Shown here piece after piece: positions 1-11,840 of a stretch of 64,000 bases of DNA. Position 1 is the first letter of the stretch. Each line of letters begins with the position of its first letter. The notes under the pieces were generated by a model. It saw nothing but the letters and a program-made list of their open reading frames with translations. It was not told the origin of the DNA and made no database searches. The position numbers and the translations under genes were made by a program. The DNA is from Persicaria tinctoria (lineage: Eukaryota; Streptophyta; Magnoliopsida; Caryophyllales; Polygonaceae), in the NCBI GenBank assembly GCA_037127255.1, contig JBANSL010000017.1, forward strand, positions 43,967,745-44,031,744. The letters are read 5' to 3'.

Positions 1-1135
1 GTGCACAAGGACGAAGGCTCGTCGACTCGCTCCAGCGGAAGGGAGCTCTCACGCTTGCGGATGGAATAACTCGCGATAGCGGAAGGGTGGACTCGCGGAA
101 TCGGAAACAAGGGAACCGAGGAGGCTTACCGAATTTCTAAGGCATGTGAATTCGCTTCTAGTGAGTGTGGTAGCGAGGTACTAGCGAAAATCCAACAGTA
201 GCTTGATCAAGGCAATTCGCTGCTAGCGAAAAGCTTCTCGCTATTCGCTGCCAGCGAAATCTGACGTTGAACTATACATGGAAAATCTATCTTCTATATA
301 GTTTGTTTAGGAAGTTTCTATCTTATTTTTCTATTTTATACCTTATTTATGAAAGACTTTAGCCTTATAAATAGGATGTTTAGAGTTATTTTTCTTAATG
401 GATTCAAGAAGAACAATCACCTATGAAGAGAATAAAGTTTAGGTAAGCCATGTTTGGGTAATTTTGTAGTTTTCGCCTACACTTTCGAGACCTGGTTGGT
501 GGTTTGTGAGTTTTCAATATAAGTTATTTTTCCTCTATAACTCTTTCAACTTCTTTGTGTGATATTGATTATGTTATTGGTGTTATCTTGATTAGCTACC
601 TTGATAATATTGATTTCATGCTAGGATTTAATACTTTCGTATTTGTGTTATTTCCATAGTAGCACGGATAAGATTGTGGATTCCGTATTTGAAGCATGAT
701 TATGTAAGAAGTTGACATATATCTTAAACATTGATTTACCGTGTTTAATTGGTTTTATTTATATGCTCAAGTTCTTGAGACTATTTGCTATCTCTTTGTT
801 AAATCTTGACCATATTAAGATTGCATTGAGGTGTAAGGGGTTAATTGGACTCGTAGGACTTTTAATCTATTTAAACCAAGACGGGAGGAATTCGTAGGAA
901 AAGATAATAACTTGAAAAGGATTCGATGACCAATAAAACCAACCAAAGTCGAGAACTTGTAGGTGGAAACACTTTTCTTCTATCCATTATTTGCTTTTGT
1001 CAATATTATTTTCTTTTATTTTCATTCATAAAAATCTTTTCTTTTTATATTGATAAATATACAATATTTAGAAATACTTGATTCTCTAGGGTTCGACCCC
1101 TTTCTTGCATACTATACTAGTTTGTTTGTTTGTGA
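1..1135 (+). repeat. LTR-like retrotransposon sequence, left-truncated
   Basis: No coding sequence is recognisable. The first 270 bases contain repeated inverted motifs (TTCGCTG..TAGCGAA, TTCGCTGCCAGCGAA) like those in the solo LTR near 11.6-11.9 kb. A T-rich stretch follows, and near 1086-1125 comes the text 'agggttcgacccctttcttgcatactata', which resembles the 3' end of long LTRs of Athila/Tat-type Ty3/gypsy elements. The left edge is cut by the window, and no primer-binding site follows, so the boundary at about 1135 is approximate. It could also be internal untranslated retroelement sequence. Confidence 0.45.
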
Positions 1136-1149
1136 TTTATTTTTGACGA

Positions 1150-3340
1150 GGTAAATCAACGACTTTTTCCTCCGTCATCAGTCAACATAACTGAAGGATC
1201 TACCTTCCGACTTCTACCTCTTGATCGGCCTCTACCACGCGCCCTAGCAGCACCATCTCGTCTCCCGTGCTCAAATCCAGAAAGGTCTCGCTGGAATGAT
1301 CGTCTCCCTGTAGGACGACCCCTTCGATGGATACCGGTTGACTCTCTTATGGTCGACAAACCAGGGTTGTTCATATTGAAGTATGCCTCGCCTATCAAAT
1401 CCCGTTGATCAGTCGTGAGGTTGTTTCCATCAATCTCCCTTCGAAGGGTGGAAAATTCTTGACTATTTGGATTTGTGTCATTGTTTCCTCCTTTGGATCC
1501 CACATTACTTGTTGCCAAAATGGATGAATCTGCGATGATCTAATAGGTTGTCGGTTGGAGATCGCGTCTAAGAATTCATGTACACATGGAACACTGTAAG
1601 TATCCTTCCAATAGCGATCCCTGCAAACACCATCATGACTTGACGGAAGTACCTTCGCCTTGTTGTAGTTGGCCAGTAGAAGATCGAAGCACTCGTCATT
1701 CACCAGCATCAATAGCGGGGCAAAAATTGGTTCACTCATGACACACCATTTGATTGTCAACCGTGACTTCTCAAGGAACCCTCTGAGTTGGTCTACCTGT
1801 TCATTGACCATGTTGTCAATACAGTCTGTAATGTCAACGAATCCACCAACAGCCACCCCTAGCATGGACTTTAATTTTGCATGTCCTGACTCGACATTAT
1901 AACATAAAACAACTATGAGTTTGACGTATATAGGATAATTAAATATAATAATTAATAAATTATACAATTCAATGTCACTTACTTATTTGTAGTTAGCATC
2001 CCCAGATGTAGGAACTTATCAACCCATACACGAACAATCGCCTCCTTGAACTCTATTAGCCAGGTGTCTTCAAGGTACTTCATAAGACCCCATCGTGCCT
2101 CCCATTTCGACTTCATTGATTGTAGACGCACCTCATAACTTTCTTCAGTCTTCGTCTCAAACAAGGCAAAGCAGTCATTGTAGAAGGCGGTTCACTTCTC
2201 GCTCGATTGTGTGATCCTACCCTTCATTTCAATGCTGCACATAATATGAAAGGAGCACAACATATGCTTTATCGTGGGAAACTCCTCCCGAAGAGCCTTG
2301 ATAAGACCCAACTCTCTGTCTATAACAATTACTTCTGGGAGTCGTTGACCGCACAAATGGCGTACTCGCCTTAGTGCCCAGCTATAGTGATCCGTTCTAT
2401 GCCCTGCCATGAATACGAATGCAATTGCAAATGTGCTATTTGTGCTAGTAATCCCAGCGATCTCTAGCAACGACATTTCATACCTACCACATGAACATGA
2501 ATTAGTAAAACAAAATGCTACAACGTATGACAAATATAAAAGTAGTCAAAAAAATGTGATAACTCTTACTCGTTCGTCTTGTAGGTTGAGTCCATGACGA
2601 TAGCATATGGAAACAACATCAAAAGATGGCACGAATGCGGATGTGCTAAAAGTATGTCAGTAACCTCGTCTACTTCTGCTTTAGAGGACTTCCTTGTGGC
2701 GATATTGTATCCTTTTTGGTGGAGTTTGTGTAGCGCTTGAGGGAGGTCCCTCCGTCCCTCTGCAACGCTTTTCTGCAACTGGGCTGGTGCATTGTACATT
2801 TGACGAATGTCCATCACGCATTCTTGATCATCATACTTCATCCCGCACAGCACATATCGTGGTCTTAACCCAATTAAGGTATCACGACGAACCTGTCGAT
2901 GTTGACATGGTGTTAATCGACCAGCATAAGGATGTCCAAACATCTTATCCGCAAGCTTGTGGTTATGCACACCGCATATATATAACCTTGATGGTCCAAT
3001 TGTCAACATCATTTTGACGACCCTCCAGCTCAAACTCCCATCCGAGCTTTGTCGTTTTCCCTCTCCTACTCGATGCAGGAGGAAAATCTAAGTCAACATC
3101 TGGACTATCTTGAGCCCCTCCGTAATTATCACACACTAAACGAAAGGTACCCAATCCACTCATTTTGTTCTTCCATGACCGAGTGATAACAAATACCATG
3201 TTTTTTTATTTTCCCTACATATCTAGCACATGCCTTCAAGTTTACTTGATCAGACCAATAACCATCAAGTGTTAACATCGAACCATATTCTGTACCTACA
3301 TCAAGAGGTTGGTTTTGTTCCTGCATAATGTCACTTCTGT
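1150..3340 (-). pseudogene. Mutator-like (MULE) transposase, broken
   Basis: MULE transposases cut and paste DNA as DDE enzymes. Read on the minus strand, the parts come in family order. The N-terminal DNA-binding region has FRLVCDNYGG and W-x-IKV..GVHNHKL. The MULE core has VMDSTYKTNE-YEMSLLEIAGITSTN, then the D of VIDRELGLIKAL and CSFHIMCSIEMK. The C-terminal part has ESGHAKLK, a degenerate zinc-finger region ending VPCVHEFL, IHPFW, and a basic RGRPTGRRSFQRDLSGFEHGR tail. An 86-bp GT-AG intron (2484-2569) splits TNE/YEM exactly in frame; a second intron probably lies near 1880-1975. It is broken: frameshifts near 2985 (a TATATA run) and near 3200, and an in-frame stop near 2190. I did not find matching terminal inverted repeats, so the element ends are unknown. 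Confidence 0.85.
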
Positions 3341-3572
3341 ACTAAGAACATTTTGGCACACAATCTCACAATAACACTATATTATATGATGGTTTTGTTT
3401 TACACAACTATGCTATATTATGATTCGATTAAAAAAACATTTCCATAATTATATAAACGTTCCCTCTATATAAACAACTTTGCTTGATCACTATAGCTAA
3501 AAATGTATGAAAAATTTCCGTTATATTATAATTCTATTCAAACAACATATACATAATTATATAAACATTCCG

Positions 3573-3574
<2 letters not shown>
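3341..3574. other. AT-rich spacer, no feature seen
   Basis: Low-complexity AT-rich sequence with a degenerate internal duplication (motifs like 'attatataaacgttcc' recur at about 3450 and 3558). No reading frame or recognisable element. Confidence 0.5.

Positions 3575-3628
<54 letters not shown>
3575..3628. repeat. (TA)n microsatellite, left flank of element A
   Basis: A nearly pure TA run of about 54 bp that stops abruptly at AGGGAAGCTTTAAAATG. Two more TA runs (13815-13868 and 20664-20770) stop the same way next to related sequence. Confidence 0.9.
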
Positions 3629-3632
<4 letters not shown>

Positions 3633-3719
3633 AAGCTTTAAAATGTAAAAACTCCTTAACGTGTAAAATATGCTTAACGTGTAAAATTTTTTTTTTTTTA
3701 ATCAAAGCGCGCTCACCCA

Positions 3720-4205
3720 TTGGATTTCAAACGGAGACCACATGCCGACCTTCTCTCTCGGCCTCCCACACCCACCTCGAGCCACCTCCGGCCACCAACC
3801 CCTAGCCGCACTCGAGCCCACCGCTGTGAGCACCCCCGAGCCCAGACATGGCCCTGTTCGAGCCATCTGCTGCCCCGACGCGCCCACCTCATTGTTGCAC
3901 GGTCCAGCCACCAGCAGCTTCGCTTGTCGGCCTTCCACGCCACCCACGAGCAACCTCCGGCCACCAGCCTCCACCAGCTCGAACCCCCTCCCTCGGGCGC
4001 ACCCCCCGAGATCGGAACCCCCATGATTCGAGCCCAGCCGAGCTCACACCGAGCCCATCTCTCCCGACAGAACTGTTCGACATTTTTGGCTCGATATACC
4101 TTCGAAAACCAGATTTTCTCTTTGTTTCAACTCGAATTTGGTATGATTTCTAACCCTAAAATTGTTTATTACAATTATTTATATTGTTTGAATGATTTAG
4201 GTTGA
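3720..4205 (+). other. GC-rich gene-like block at the left end of element A
   Basis: GC content jumps sharply from the AT-rich flank. An open frame (161 codons from the ATG at 3720) is dominated by Pro, Ser, Arg and His and has overlapping open frames on both strands, which is typical of GC-rich sequence without coding constraint. I recognise no domain. By position it resembles the 5' end of a captured gene, followed by intron-like T-rich sequence. Treat as non-coding unless a homologue is found. Confidence 0.3.
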
Positions 4206-4240
4206 GATTGAAAATCTAGGATTTGATTTAGGAGCGGAAT

Positions 4241-4880
4241 TTAGGGCTTTTTGCCAAAAGCCAAAATGATTAAAATTGATGATATGGTTGTTTTGTTGGG
4301 TTGATTTTGAGCTAATTTCATGTTCATATCATTGTCAAATTGTTTATGGATCATGAGCTAATTGAATTTTAGAATTTTAGATTGCGATATGTTTTAGAAT
4401 TTGGGGCTTTTTGCCAAAAGCCAAATTGATTGAAATTGATGATATGGTTGTGTTGTTCGGTTGATTTTGAGCTAATTTCATGTTCATATCATTGTCAAAT
4501 CGTTTATGGATCATGAGCTAATTGAATTTTAGAATTTTAGATTGCGATATGTTTTAGAATTTGGGGCTTTTTGCCAAAAGCCAAATTGATTGAAATTGAT
4601 GATATGGTTGTGTTGTTGGGTTAATTTTGAGCTAATTTCATGTTCATATCATTGTCAAATTGTTTATCGATCATGAGCTAATTGAATTTTAGAATTTTAT
4701 ATTGCGATATGTTTTAGAATTTGGGGCTTTTGTCAAAAGCCAAATTGACTGAAATTGATGATATGGTTGTGTTGTTGGGTTGATTTGGAGCTAATTTCAT
4801 GTTCATACCATTGTCAAATTGTTTGTGAATCATGAGCGAACTGGATTTTAGAACTTTATTGCGATATGCTTTAGTTTGAT
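4241..4880. repeat. 160-bp tandem repeat, four copies
   Basis: The phrase GGGCTTTTTGCCAAAAGCC recurs with exactly 160-bp spacing (blocks starting 4241, 4401, 4561, 4721). Each unit carries 'gatatggttgtgttg', 'gagctaatttcatg' and 'gcgatatgttttagaat'. The middle copies are nearly identical and the outer ones more diverged. GGCTTTTTGCCAAAAGCC is itself a near-palindrome. No coding content. Confidence 0.9.
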
Positions 4881-4916
4881 TATGTTCTTCTATTTCAGCA
4901 TGAAAATCATAATTTA

Positions 4917-4985
4917 GCCTATTAGCTCAATTGGTAGAGCAATGTGCATTTGCACAAAGATGTGGGTTCAAATCCCACATAGGTT
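4917..4985 (+). other. tRNA-like left arm of foldback element 1
   Basis: D-arm AGCTC..GAGC with loop AATTGGTA, T-arm GTGGG TTCAAAT CCCAC (perfect stem, canonical loop), and an acceptor that pairs with one wobble. The anticodon arm is wrong: TGTGC-ATTT-GCACA gives a 4-nt loop and the region is 2 nt short. This is a tRNA-derived sequence, not a functional tRNA gene. Confidence 0.75.
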
Positions 4986-5401
4986 ACATAATAGACAAGA
5001 GCGCAACAATCGCAAATTGTTAATCATGCACATTATAATCTTAGTTATGCACAATTTGATCCTACTTTTGCACAATTGTATCTTACTTTTGCACAATTGT
5101 ACTTTTAAATTTGCACAATTGTATCCTACTTTTGCACACTTGTATTCTAAATGTGCACATTACAATTTTATTTTCACACTTTATGTTCTTATATTTGCAC
5201 TTGAAAGTTGCACAAAAGCACTTTAAAATTGCATAAATGCACTTTAAAGTTGCGCAAATGCACTTGACAGTTGCACAAATGCACTACACAGTTTCACTTT
5301 ATGTTCTTATATTTGCACATTACGATTTTATTTTTGCACTTTATACTCTTATTCATGAAGAGAAACATCGAACTTCTAAGCGATAAACATATATAGCTAC
5401 A

Positions 5402-5505
5402 CAAATGCACTTCACAGTTGCACAAATGCACTTCACAGTTGCGCAAATGCACTTCACAGTTGCGCAAATACACTTCACAGTTGCACAAATGCACTTCATA
5501 GTTGC
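5402..5505. repeat. 21-bp minisatellite inside foldback element 1
   Basis: Five copies of ACTTCACAGTTGCACAAATG plus C (21 bp), differing mainly at GCAC/GCGC. Confidence 0.9.
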
Positions 5506-5605
5506 ACTTTATGTTCTTATATTTGCACATTACGATTTTATTTTTGCACTTTATACTCTTATTCATGAAGAGAAACATCGTACTTCTAAGCGATAAACAT
5601 ATATA

Positions 5606-5674
5606 GCCTATGCGGGGTTTGAACCCGCATCTTTGTGCGTAGGCACAATGCTCTACCATTTTGAGCTAATAGGC
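5606..5674 (-). other. tRNA-like right arm of foldback element 1
   Basis: On the minus strand: GCCTATTAGCTCAAAATGG, then TAGAGC, then a T-arm GCGGG TTCAAAC CCCGC (perfect 5-bp stem), ATAGGCT. Relative to the left arm, the T-stem differs by a compensated pair (GTGGG/CCCAC against GCGGG/CCCGC). Confidence 0.75.
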
Positions 5675-6762
5675 TTTAGTGCAAAAATTTGAAAAGGCTG
5701 AAGTAGAACAATTTGGAAAAGAACTTATATCTAAATCCTCGTTTACCAACCAAACAGATCTGTAACATCCAGGTGGGGACACAATACTGGGGAAAAAAAA
5801 TGCGACTGTGAAGTGCATTTGCGCAAAAAAATATGGGACTGATTAGCAAGAACAGAGGTTGTATGTTAGGAAAAAAAAATGCGACAAAAAACGCAGAAAC
5901 AAAGCATGACAGCAGCTGCGCAAAAGAGACATAACGACAAAAAAATAACAACAAAAATCAGCAAGAACAAACACAATAGTAGAAAAGACAAAACCAATGA
6001 CATTAGTGGCATGACAGCAGGTCAGCAGCTACCCAGGCGCCCAACTGAGATCTTCATGCAGCAACAGCTCCCCAGAGACACTAAAATCCCCTAATTTTGT
6101 TGAGACAACTAAGATAATGGTAATTTTGTTGAGCAACTGCAAGCTCCTCTAGGCATTACATCAACTGGACAGCTGAGATCTTCACGCATAATTTTGTTAG
6201 TCCTGGCATCTTACAAGAAGTAGACACCTAGAGACGTTATTTAATTACTTGGTTGCAAAAGGAATATCAAATCTTTCTTGTTGTCAATGTTTTTATGTTT
6301 TATGATATGGAAGCAATTGGGAGGAAGAAAGTGAGATGTGAGAATGACAAAGCAAGTGTTAGATCTTAGCAGCAATATTATATGGCCTGAAATTGATAGA
6401 ATATATCATCAAAATCAGTTCTGCCATCTTAAGAAATCGCCAAACATTGTTCCTAATCAAGCAAAGGAATGAATCCCCCATACACAATCAACATTTCCTT
6501 CATTCAATACAAAGCATATAATCAAGACATCCATACAAACAATCGATTCAAACCATAAAATTTAGCTTTACAACCTCCTATTAAAACCTTAGTTTGAACT
6601 CTTATATGTTAATCAAATGAATCATAAAATACACTCAGCATCAAGCTTGTTAAATTCTATTAAATATATATAACTTAAATATAAGTGAAACTTGAGTTAT
6701 TAATCAAAGTAACCTACCTACTAGTTGATTAAGTTATCAAAATTCAGCATTGTACATAATCC
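5675..6762. other. No gene seen between foldback 1 and CACTA-1
   Basis: AT-rich unique-looking sequence. Only short uninformative open frames are present. With 12953 onward it forms the site into which CACTA-1 inserted ('gtacataatcc' joins 'caattccaatacc'). Confidence 0.5.
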
Positions 6763-7095
6763 CACTAGTACAAAACTAAGATTTTATTGCATAACTATTT
6801 ATTCCGGATGTTCAATTTGGGAAATAAAAACCTTAAAATGATTTAATTTTAATCTCCTAAATACTGAAATATACATATATGCCGGATATTACCATTTATC
6901 TCCGGCATAAATGACAACAAAATATTAAAAGACCTTAATTATTTATGTCGGTCGTGTCAAATTTTTTATCCGGCATAAATAATATGGGAATCCGGCATAA
7001 AAAGCAAATAAAATTCCCTAGACATTTTTTATACCAAATATAAATATACGACATAAATAAGCGTTTTATTTCCGGCATAAAAAATTTAAATAATT

Positions 7096-7620
7096 TTGGA
7101 AAGGGGTTCTGAGTTCTCTCCCAAACCAAACCTCGAAACACAGCGCGCTCTTCAACTTCGCTCCTCTCCAGTCGGCGGCACTCCACTCCAGTCGGCGGCC
7201 ATCAACGCCTTTGGCGGCCCTTTACTCCTCGTCGGCGGGGGTCTTCACTGTGGCGGTCTTCATCGGGATCTTGTTGGCCGATCCTCTTCGCCGGCCCTCA
7301 TTGAATTCGCTCAGCCTCGCCTTCGCTCAGCCTCCTCTTCGCCGGCCCTAATCGAATTCGCTCAGCCTCCTCTTCGCTCAGCCTCGCCATCGTTGCTTCT
7401 GCTCCTCTTCGCTCAGATTTCGCTCCACCTCTTCGCTCAGCCTCCTCTGGTCCTCTTCGCTCCTCTTCACTCAGATTTCGCTCCACCCTAATTCACCGTC
7501 GTTGCTTCTACTCAGCCTCGCCGTCGTTGCTTCTGCTCAGCCCTCGCCGTCGTTGCTTCTGCTCAACCCTAGCTATCACCGTTGCTCCTGCTCGGCCTCT
7601 CTTCTTGAACGTTCTCTCAA
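7096..7620 (+). repeat. GC-rich minisatellite block at the 5' end of the captured gene
   Basis: Contains repeated phrases TTCGCTCAGCCTC (7310-7460) and three near-tandem copies of CCGTCGTTGCTTCTGCTCAG (about 7496-7572, period about 27 bp). An open frame runs through part of it but is repeat-driven. It sits where the promoter or first exon of the captured AATF-like gene would be. Confidence 0.5.
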
Positions 7621-7881
7621 GTAAGTGAACCTCTATCTTGTGTTGTCTAAACCCATGTTGAATTAAACTAGTTTGTGGCCATAAATTGCAAATTAGTATA
7701 TTTAGGGGCTGTTAGTAGAATGTGAGTTCAGATGAGGAAGAGAGAAACAAAGTGTCAATTGATTCAACTATAGGTTTGCAATGGGTGTAGATGAGTCAAA
7801 ATTGCAGTGCTCTCTCTTAAATATGTCTCAATTGGGGTTTTAAATTCAAGCTCAAGCTTCTGTTTTGGATGAGGAAGAGAT

Positions 7882-7993
7882 AAATGCAATTTGTTTTATT
7901 TTTCCCTAAGGTTGAGCTTGAATAAAACACAAGCTTGAGCTTGAATAAAACAAATTGACAGAACCTTAGGGAAAAATAAAACAAACTGCATTT
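7882..7993. repeat. Inverted repeat (32-bp arms) in an intron
   Basis: Arms 7882-7913 and 7962-7993 are reverse complements with one mismatch (AAATGCAATTTGTTTTATT versus AAATGCAGTTTGTTTTATT on the two arms). Direct copies of AATTGGGGTTTTAAATT lie outside (about 7829 and 8038). Probably a small foldback insertion. Confidence 0.8.
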
Positions 7994-10900
7994 TATTTCT
8001 TTTGATTCAACCTTAGGTAAAATCAAGCTCAAGCTTTAATTGGGGTTTTAAATTGACAGTAGAAATAAATGTACATTTCCTAATGCATATTCAAAGTAAG
8101 GTACTAGAACATGGCCAGCAAAGTATACATTCTTTGGCCAATACTAAGGCAAAAGCCTTTCACATAAGCAAATACCAAAAAATGGCTAATTAGGAGCCAC
8201 CCTCATCCCTTGTTGTTGTTTTTTTTCCCCTGAGACTAACCTATCATCACAAGTTTCACCTCCCTGCAAGTCTGCCATCTCGTTCTCAAATATGTGCAAA
8301 CTCATTCTGGATCCTTGCCTATGTGCGTAGCATATTGTTTGGTAATGTGATTCATGATTAATTGTTCCAAGGATAAAAAAAAAGGACATTTGCATCTATT
8401 TCTCATTTTCATGAGGTGGAAATTATTTTTTGGTATGTCGAAATATGCTTATTGAGTTATTGGAAGACTATGTTGTAATTTAGTAGTTCTATATATTCAT
8501 TTGCTTCTGATGCTTCTAGATTTAAGCAATTCTAGATTAACTAACTTGATTCCTTCTCAACTTATAGAATAGCAGCATTCAGAAACAAATCTGCGGATAA
8601 GTGGCATAGAAAGAATGAAGTTAGCACAGGTGTTACTGTCAAAAAGGGGAAATTACATGCGTTTAATCAGGTCTACATTTCGGATGGAGCTTGATTAGCT
8701 GGGGTAGTTTTGATGATTTATGACTGCATGCTTACATTTTCTTCTGGTTGCAGAATATTAGTGATCAGGTTGCTACTTATATGAGGGATCCAAATAAAAT
8801 GGTTAAAGAGTATGCAGATGATGAGGGAAACTGTTGGAGTCTTTGGTTCTGTAAGCTACTATTACTAATTATGCTTTTTGAAAGTTTGAGTTGTTCTAGT
8901 AATATTAGCATGTTATAATACAACCTTTAGTTCCTGGATAATCGTTTTGCTGGGCAGGTACCTAGGCTTGCAGATGAAACCAAAAAAGAGGTTGGCACTG
9001 TTCGTCCTTATATGTTAGTTCCTTGTGCAAATACCTGCTTATTCCTTTGCTAGTTGGCCTAAAGAAAATTTAACCTTTTTTCAGTAATTCTTAGTATGTG
9101 CTCCTTATCAGCTTATGCATATTGTAGTTTTTACTTACTTATTTATTTATTCAGTGACGTATTTTGGCTTAATAGCACCTTAATCCTTCCAAATTTTTTT
9201 TCCGTAGGTCTAGTGTACTCTGATTACTGTCATTATTTCTCTAGTTTTTTAAAAAGTAAGAAAGAAAGAAGTCTGTCATTTTTTTTGTGATTTATCAAAT
9301 ATTTTGAGTCATGATTAACAATTGGATATTCAAACTACACAGATATTTCATTTCTCTATACCTGATCATCTTTTCGATTCTGTTTGGACTTAGGGGATTA
9401 CTGCACATTTTCTGTTTTTTGTAGTAGCGCATAGCAACGATTAAGAGATGAACTGGGAAATTATGTTCCATCAACCTTGTATAGCTGTTTCAAGCAAATT
9501 TGTTGTTATATTCCTGTTATGAAATAAACTCTTGTATTTATTTTCTACTATGTTAGGCATCAACAATTGCCGAGGGTGATCCTGAGCTTCTGGATGACAC
9601 GTACGGAATTCTATCAGCAACTATTCAAAGAATTCATTGAAACGATTGATCCAAACTCTTCGATCAGGTAGCCCACCCTTTTAAATTTGAATCTCTTTAT
9701 AATTCGTGGTGCGTCTTGCTTCATCGAGGAACATAACCTCTATATGTTAAATGTGCTTCCGTAAACTTCTTAAAAGAACCATCAATTTTGTAAATTTGAA
9801 TCTCTTTATTATTTTCTATTATCCATCAATTTTGGACCATTTTCTTATGAGGGTAAATTGATGACATATTTCTTTTCAGTGTGCAGTCACATACATCCAT
9901 GTTTATTTATTAACTTTTTTTCACCCTTTGAAGTGAAACATTGTTTTGTCTAAGATCTCTAGCTTTCTTTTATGACTTATGTGCAGAGGCGGCTTTTTAT
10001 GCGATCAAGAGGATGCAAACCAAGAAGAGAAAGGTCGTTGACAGGCTTGCCTCCGAGAGTCGAAAGATCAGGCATGCGCCTGTTGTTGCAGGAGGATGGT
10101 CAAGTATGAAATAAATATAAAATAAAGATCAGACTGACTTCCCTGTCTCAGCAAATAAATACAAGACTTCCTCCCGTTGTAGTAGAAGGTTGTCAGGATG
10201 GAATCCACGAGGAAGCACGTCAGCAGTTCTTAGGTAGCAACAGATTCTCACAAACAAGCAGCAGAAATACAGAAATAAAAGCAGAAAAGGCAAAGCAAAG
10301 CAGAAACAAAAGCAAAGACAGAAAATAACGAAAGAAAGTAAAGAACAAAAGCAAACGAAAGTAAAGCACAAAGCAAGGCAACAACTTTACTCGATCTCGA
10401 CAAGCCTAGTCGAAATCGACAACAGTAAGTCAAAAATCGAAAAACAGAAACTAAAAATCGACGACAACAGAAGAAATCTCAACTCGACCTAGACAAGACT
10501 CTACTCGATGTCGACTAGGGTCCTACTCGAGATCGACAAGGCTTCTCCTCTGTATCGACTAGAGAACTCAGAAAACTTAAATCGCAAATTTCGAACCAAA
10601 ACTCAGATTTTCGACAGAAATAAATTCGATATAATAAAAGACTTCCAAGGCCAGGGTATCAACACCACAACGATAACCATGCAAAGTAACACGTAAAGGC
10701 ATAAAAGATCATGCTTTCCATCAAACAACTTTCATTGTTAACAAATAGGCATATAGAGGCTTTCGCATAAACCCTAATCGTTACTAACCCTTTTCACATA
10801 ATTAATCCAAGTTGCATTAAGATCACTTTCGCTTCAATAATACAAACAGGGATCACCTTCAACTCTCGCAAAAGAATCATGCTCATAGGGATAGAAGACG

Positions 10901-11175
10901 AATTGCATAAAAAGATCTGACATTTACTGCATCATCTCACATGGCCACCGTCGGGCTCACCCCAGCCCCAGAAGTGGGTGGACTACTCGCTCTTCATCAT
11001 CAAGAAAGACATCAAATAACAAAAGAAACTAACTTGCATTGAATTAAATAAAGAGAGCTTACAACCCACAAGACAAATCCGCTTTCGCCTTTTCACCTTG
11101 CTTGCTTCAAACTCTCTCTCTCTACTCCTACTTACTTCTCTCTGAAATTGAATATCTGAAAAACCAGCCCCTAGG

Positions 11176-11187
11176 GCTTTATTTATA
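11176..11187 (-). promoter_or_regulatory. LTR TATA box
   Basis: CTATAAATAAAG on the minus strand, followed by GCCCTAGGGGCTGG. The same box and a palindromic GCCC(A/T)(T/A)GGGG follow-on occur in the related LTRs at 34653, 39034 and 57136. Confidence 0.6.
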
Positions 11188-11639
11188 GCCTTCTAACCCT
11201 TGCTGATTAAGGATAGAATATCTATATCTAAAATGCTTAAGGATAAATAAAAGCAATAAGGAAATTAAATCTAAATATATCTAAATGTCTTAAGTGGATA
11301 AAACTCTCTTCTTCATGGTAGATGTAGATAAAATCGGATAGATTTTGGTCTTCTCGGCTTCCAAGGACTCCAACTCCGAGTAGGATTCGTCAAGCCATGT
11401 CAACAGCTTCTGGATTCGTCGTCGATGTCGACTAGGGCTCGTCGACATCGAGTAGGAGTGTTGTCGACTGGCTCGGCTTCGTCGTCTCGGTTAGCTGGTG
11501 CTCGATGTGGCTCGGACTTGGCTCACGGGTCTCGTCGACTTCGACAAGGGCTCGTCGACATCGAGTTGGGTCTTCCCTTCCGCTTCCGCGAGTTGCCCCT
11601 TCCGCTGGAGCGAGTAGGCTTCTCCGTCGGCTTGGTGCA

Positions 11640-11840
11640 TCCCGCTGGCAGCGAGATTTTCCGCGGCAGCGAGCGGTTCGCTTACAGCAAGTCGAATCGC
11701 TGGCAGCGAGTGTCGTCTGGTCATCCTCGTCCTCGTCCTCGGCTTGTCGACTCCGGGTGTGGCGCCCGCTGGCAGCGGGGATTTCCGCGGCAGCGAGAGG
11801 CTCGCTGCAGCGAGTCGAGTCGCTGGCAGCGAGTGCCTCC
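11640..11840. repeat. CGCTGGCAGCGA palindrome cluster
   Basis: Short palindromes CGCTGGCAGCGAG, CCGCGGCAGCGAG and TCGCTGCAGCGAG occur about eight times in 200 bp inside the solo LTR. Confidence 0.8.

Larger units (their letters stand above)
4917..5674. mobile_element. Foldback element 1 with tRNA-like inverted ends
   Basis: Both ends are the same tRNA-like module in inverted orientation (4917-4985 plus, 5606-5674 minus), starting GCCTATTAGCTCAA and ending in a perfect T-arm and ATAGG. Between them lie arrays of about 21-bp units anchored on TGCAC. The sequence 'gcactttatgttcttatatttgcacattacg...gcgataaacatatatag' is directly duplicated (about 5289-5397 and 5501-5606). A possible 4-bp TSD TTTA flanks it (4913-4916, 5675-5678). 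There is no coding capacity; short open frames merely translate the 21-bp repeat (HFTVAQM). I do not know a named family for it. Confidence 0.7.

Noticed and set aside
3720..4083. Proline-rich protein gene
   Set aside because: Several overlapping frames on both strands, no domain, degenerate composition; kept only as a GC-rich block.
4917..4985. Functional tRNA gene
   Set aside because: T- and D-arms are good, but the anticodon loop is 4 nt and the region is 2 nt short; the copy is one of several repeat termini.
5399..5505. CRISPR-like array
   Set aside because: Tandem 21-bp units have no unique spacers, and the setting is a plant nuclear transposon.
7298..7486. Minus-strand Glu/Arg-rich ORF
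   Set aside because: It is antisense to the TTCGCTCAGCCTC minisatellite and repeats with it.
10381..10560. Recombinase or Cre/lox-type sites (paired TCGA palindromes)
   Set aside because: No recombinase nearby, arms vary in number and spacing, and the motif is spread through coding sequence as well.
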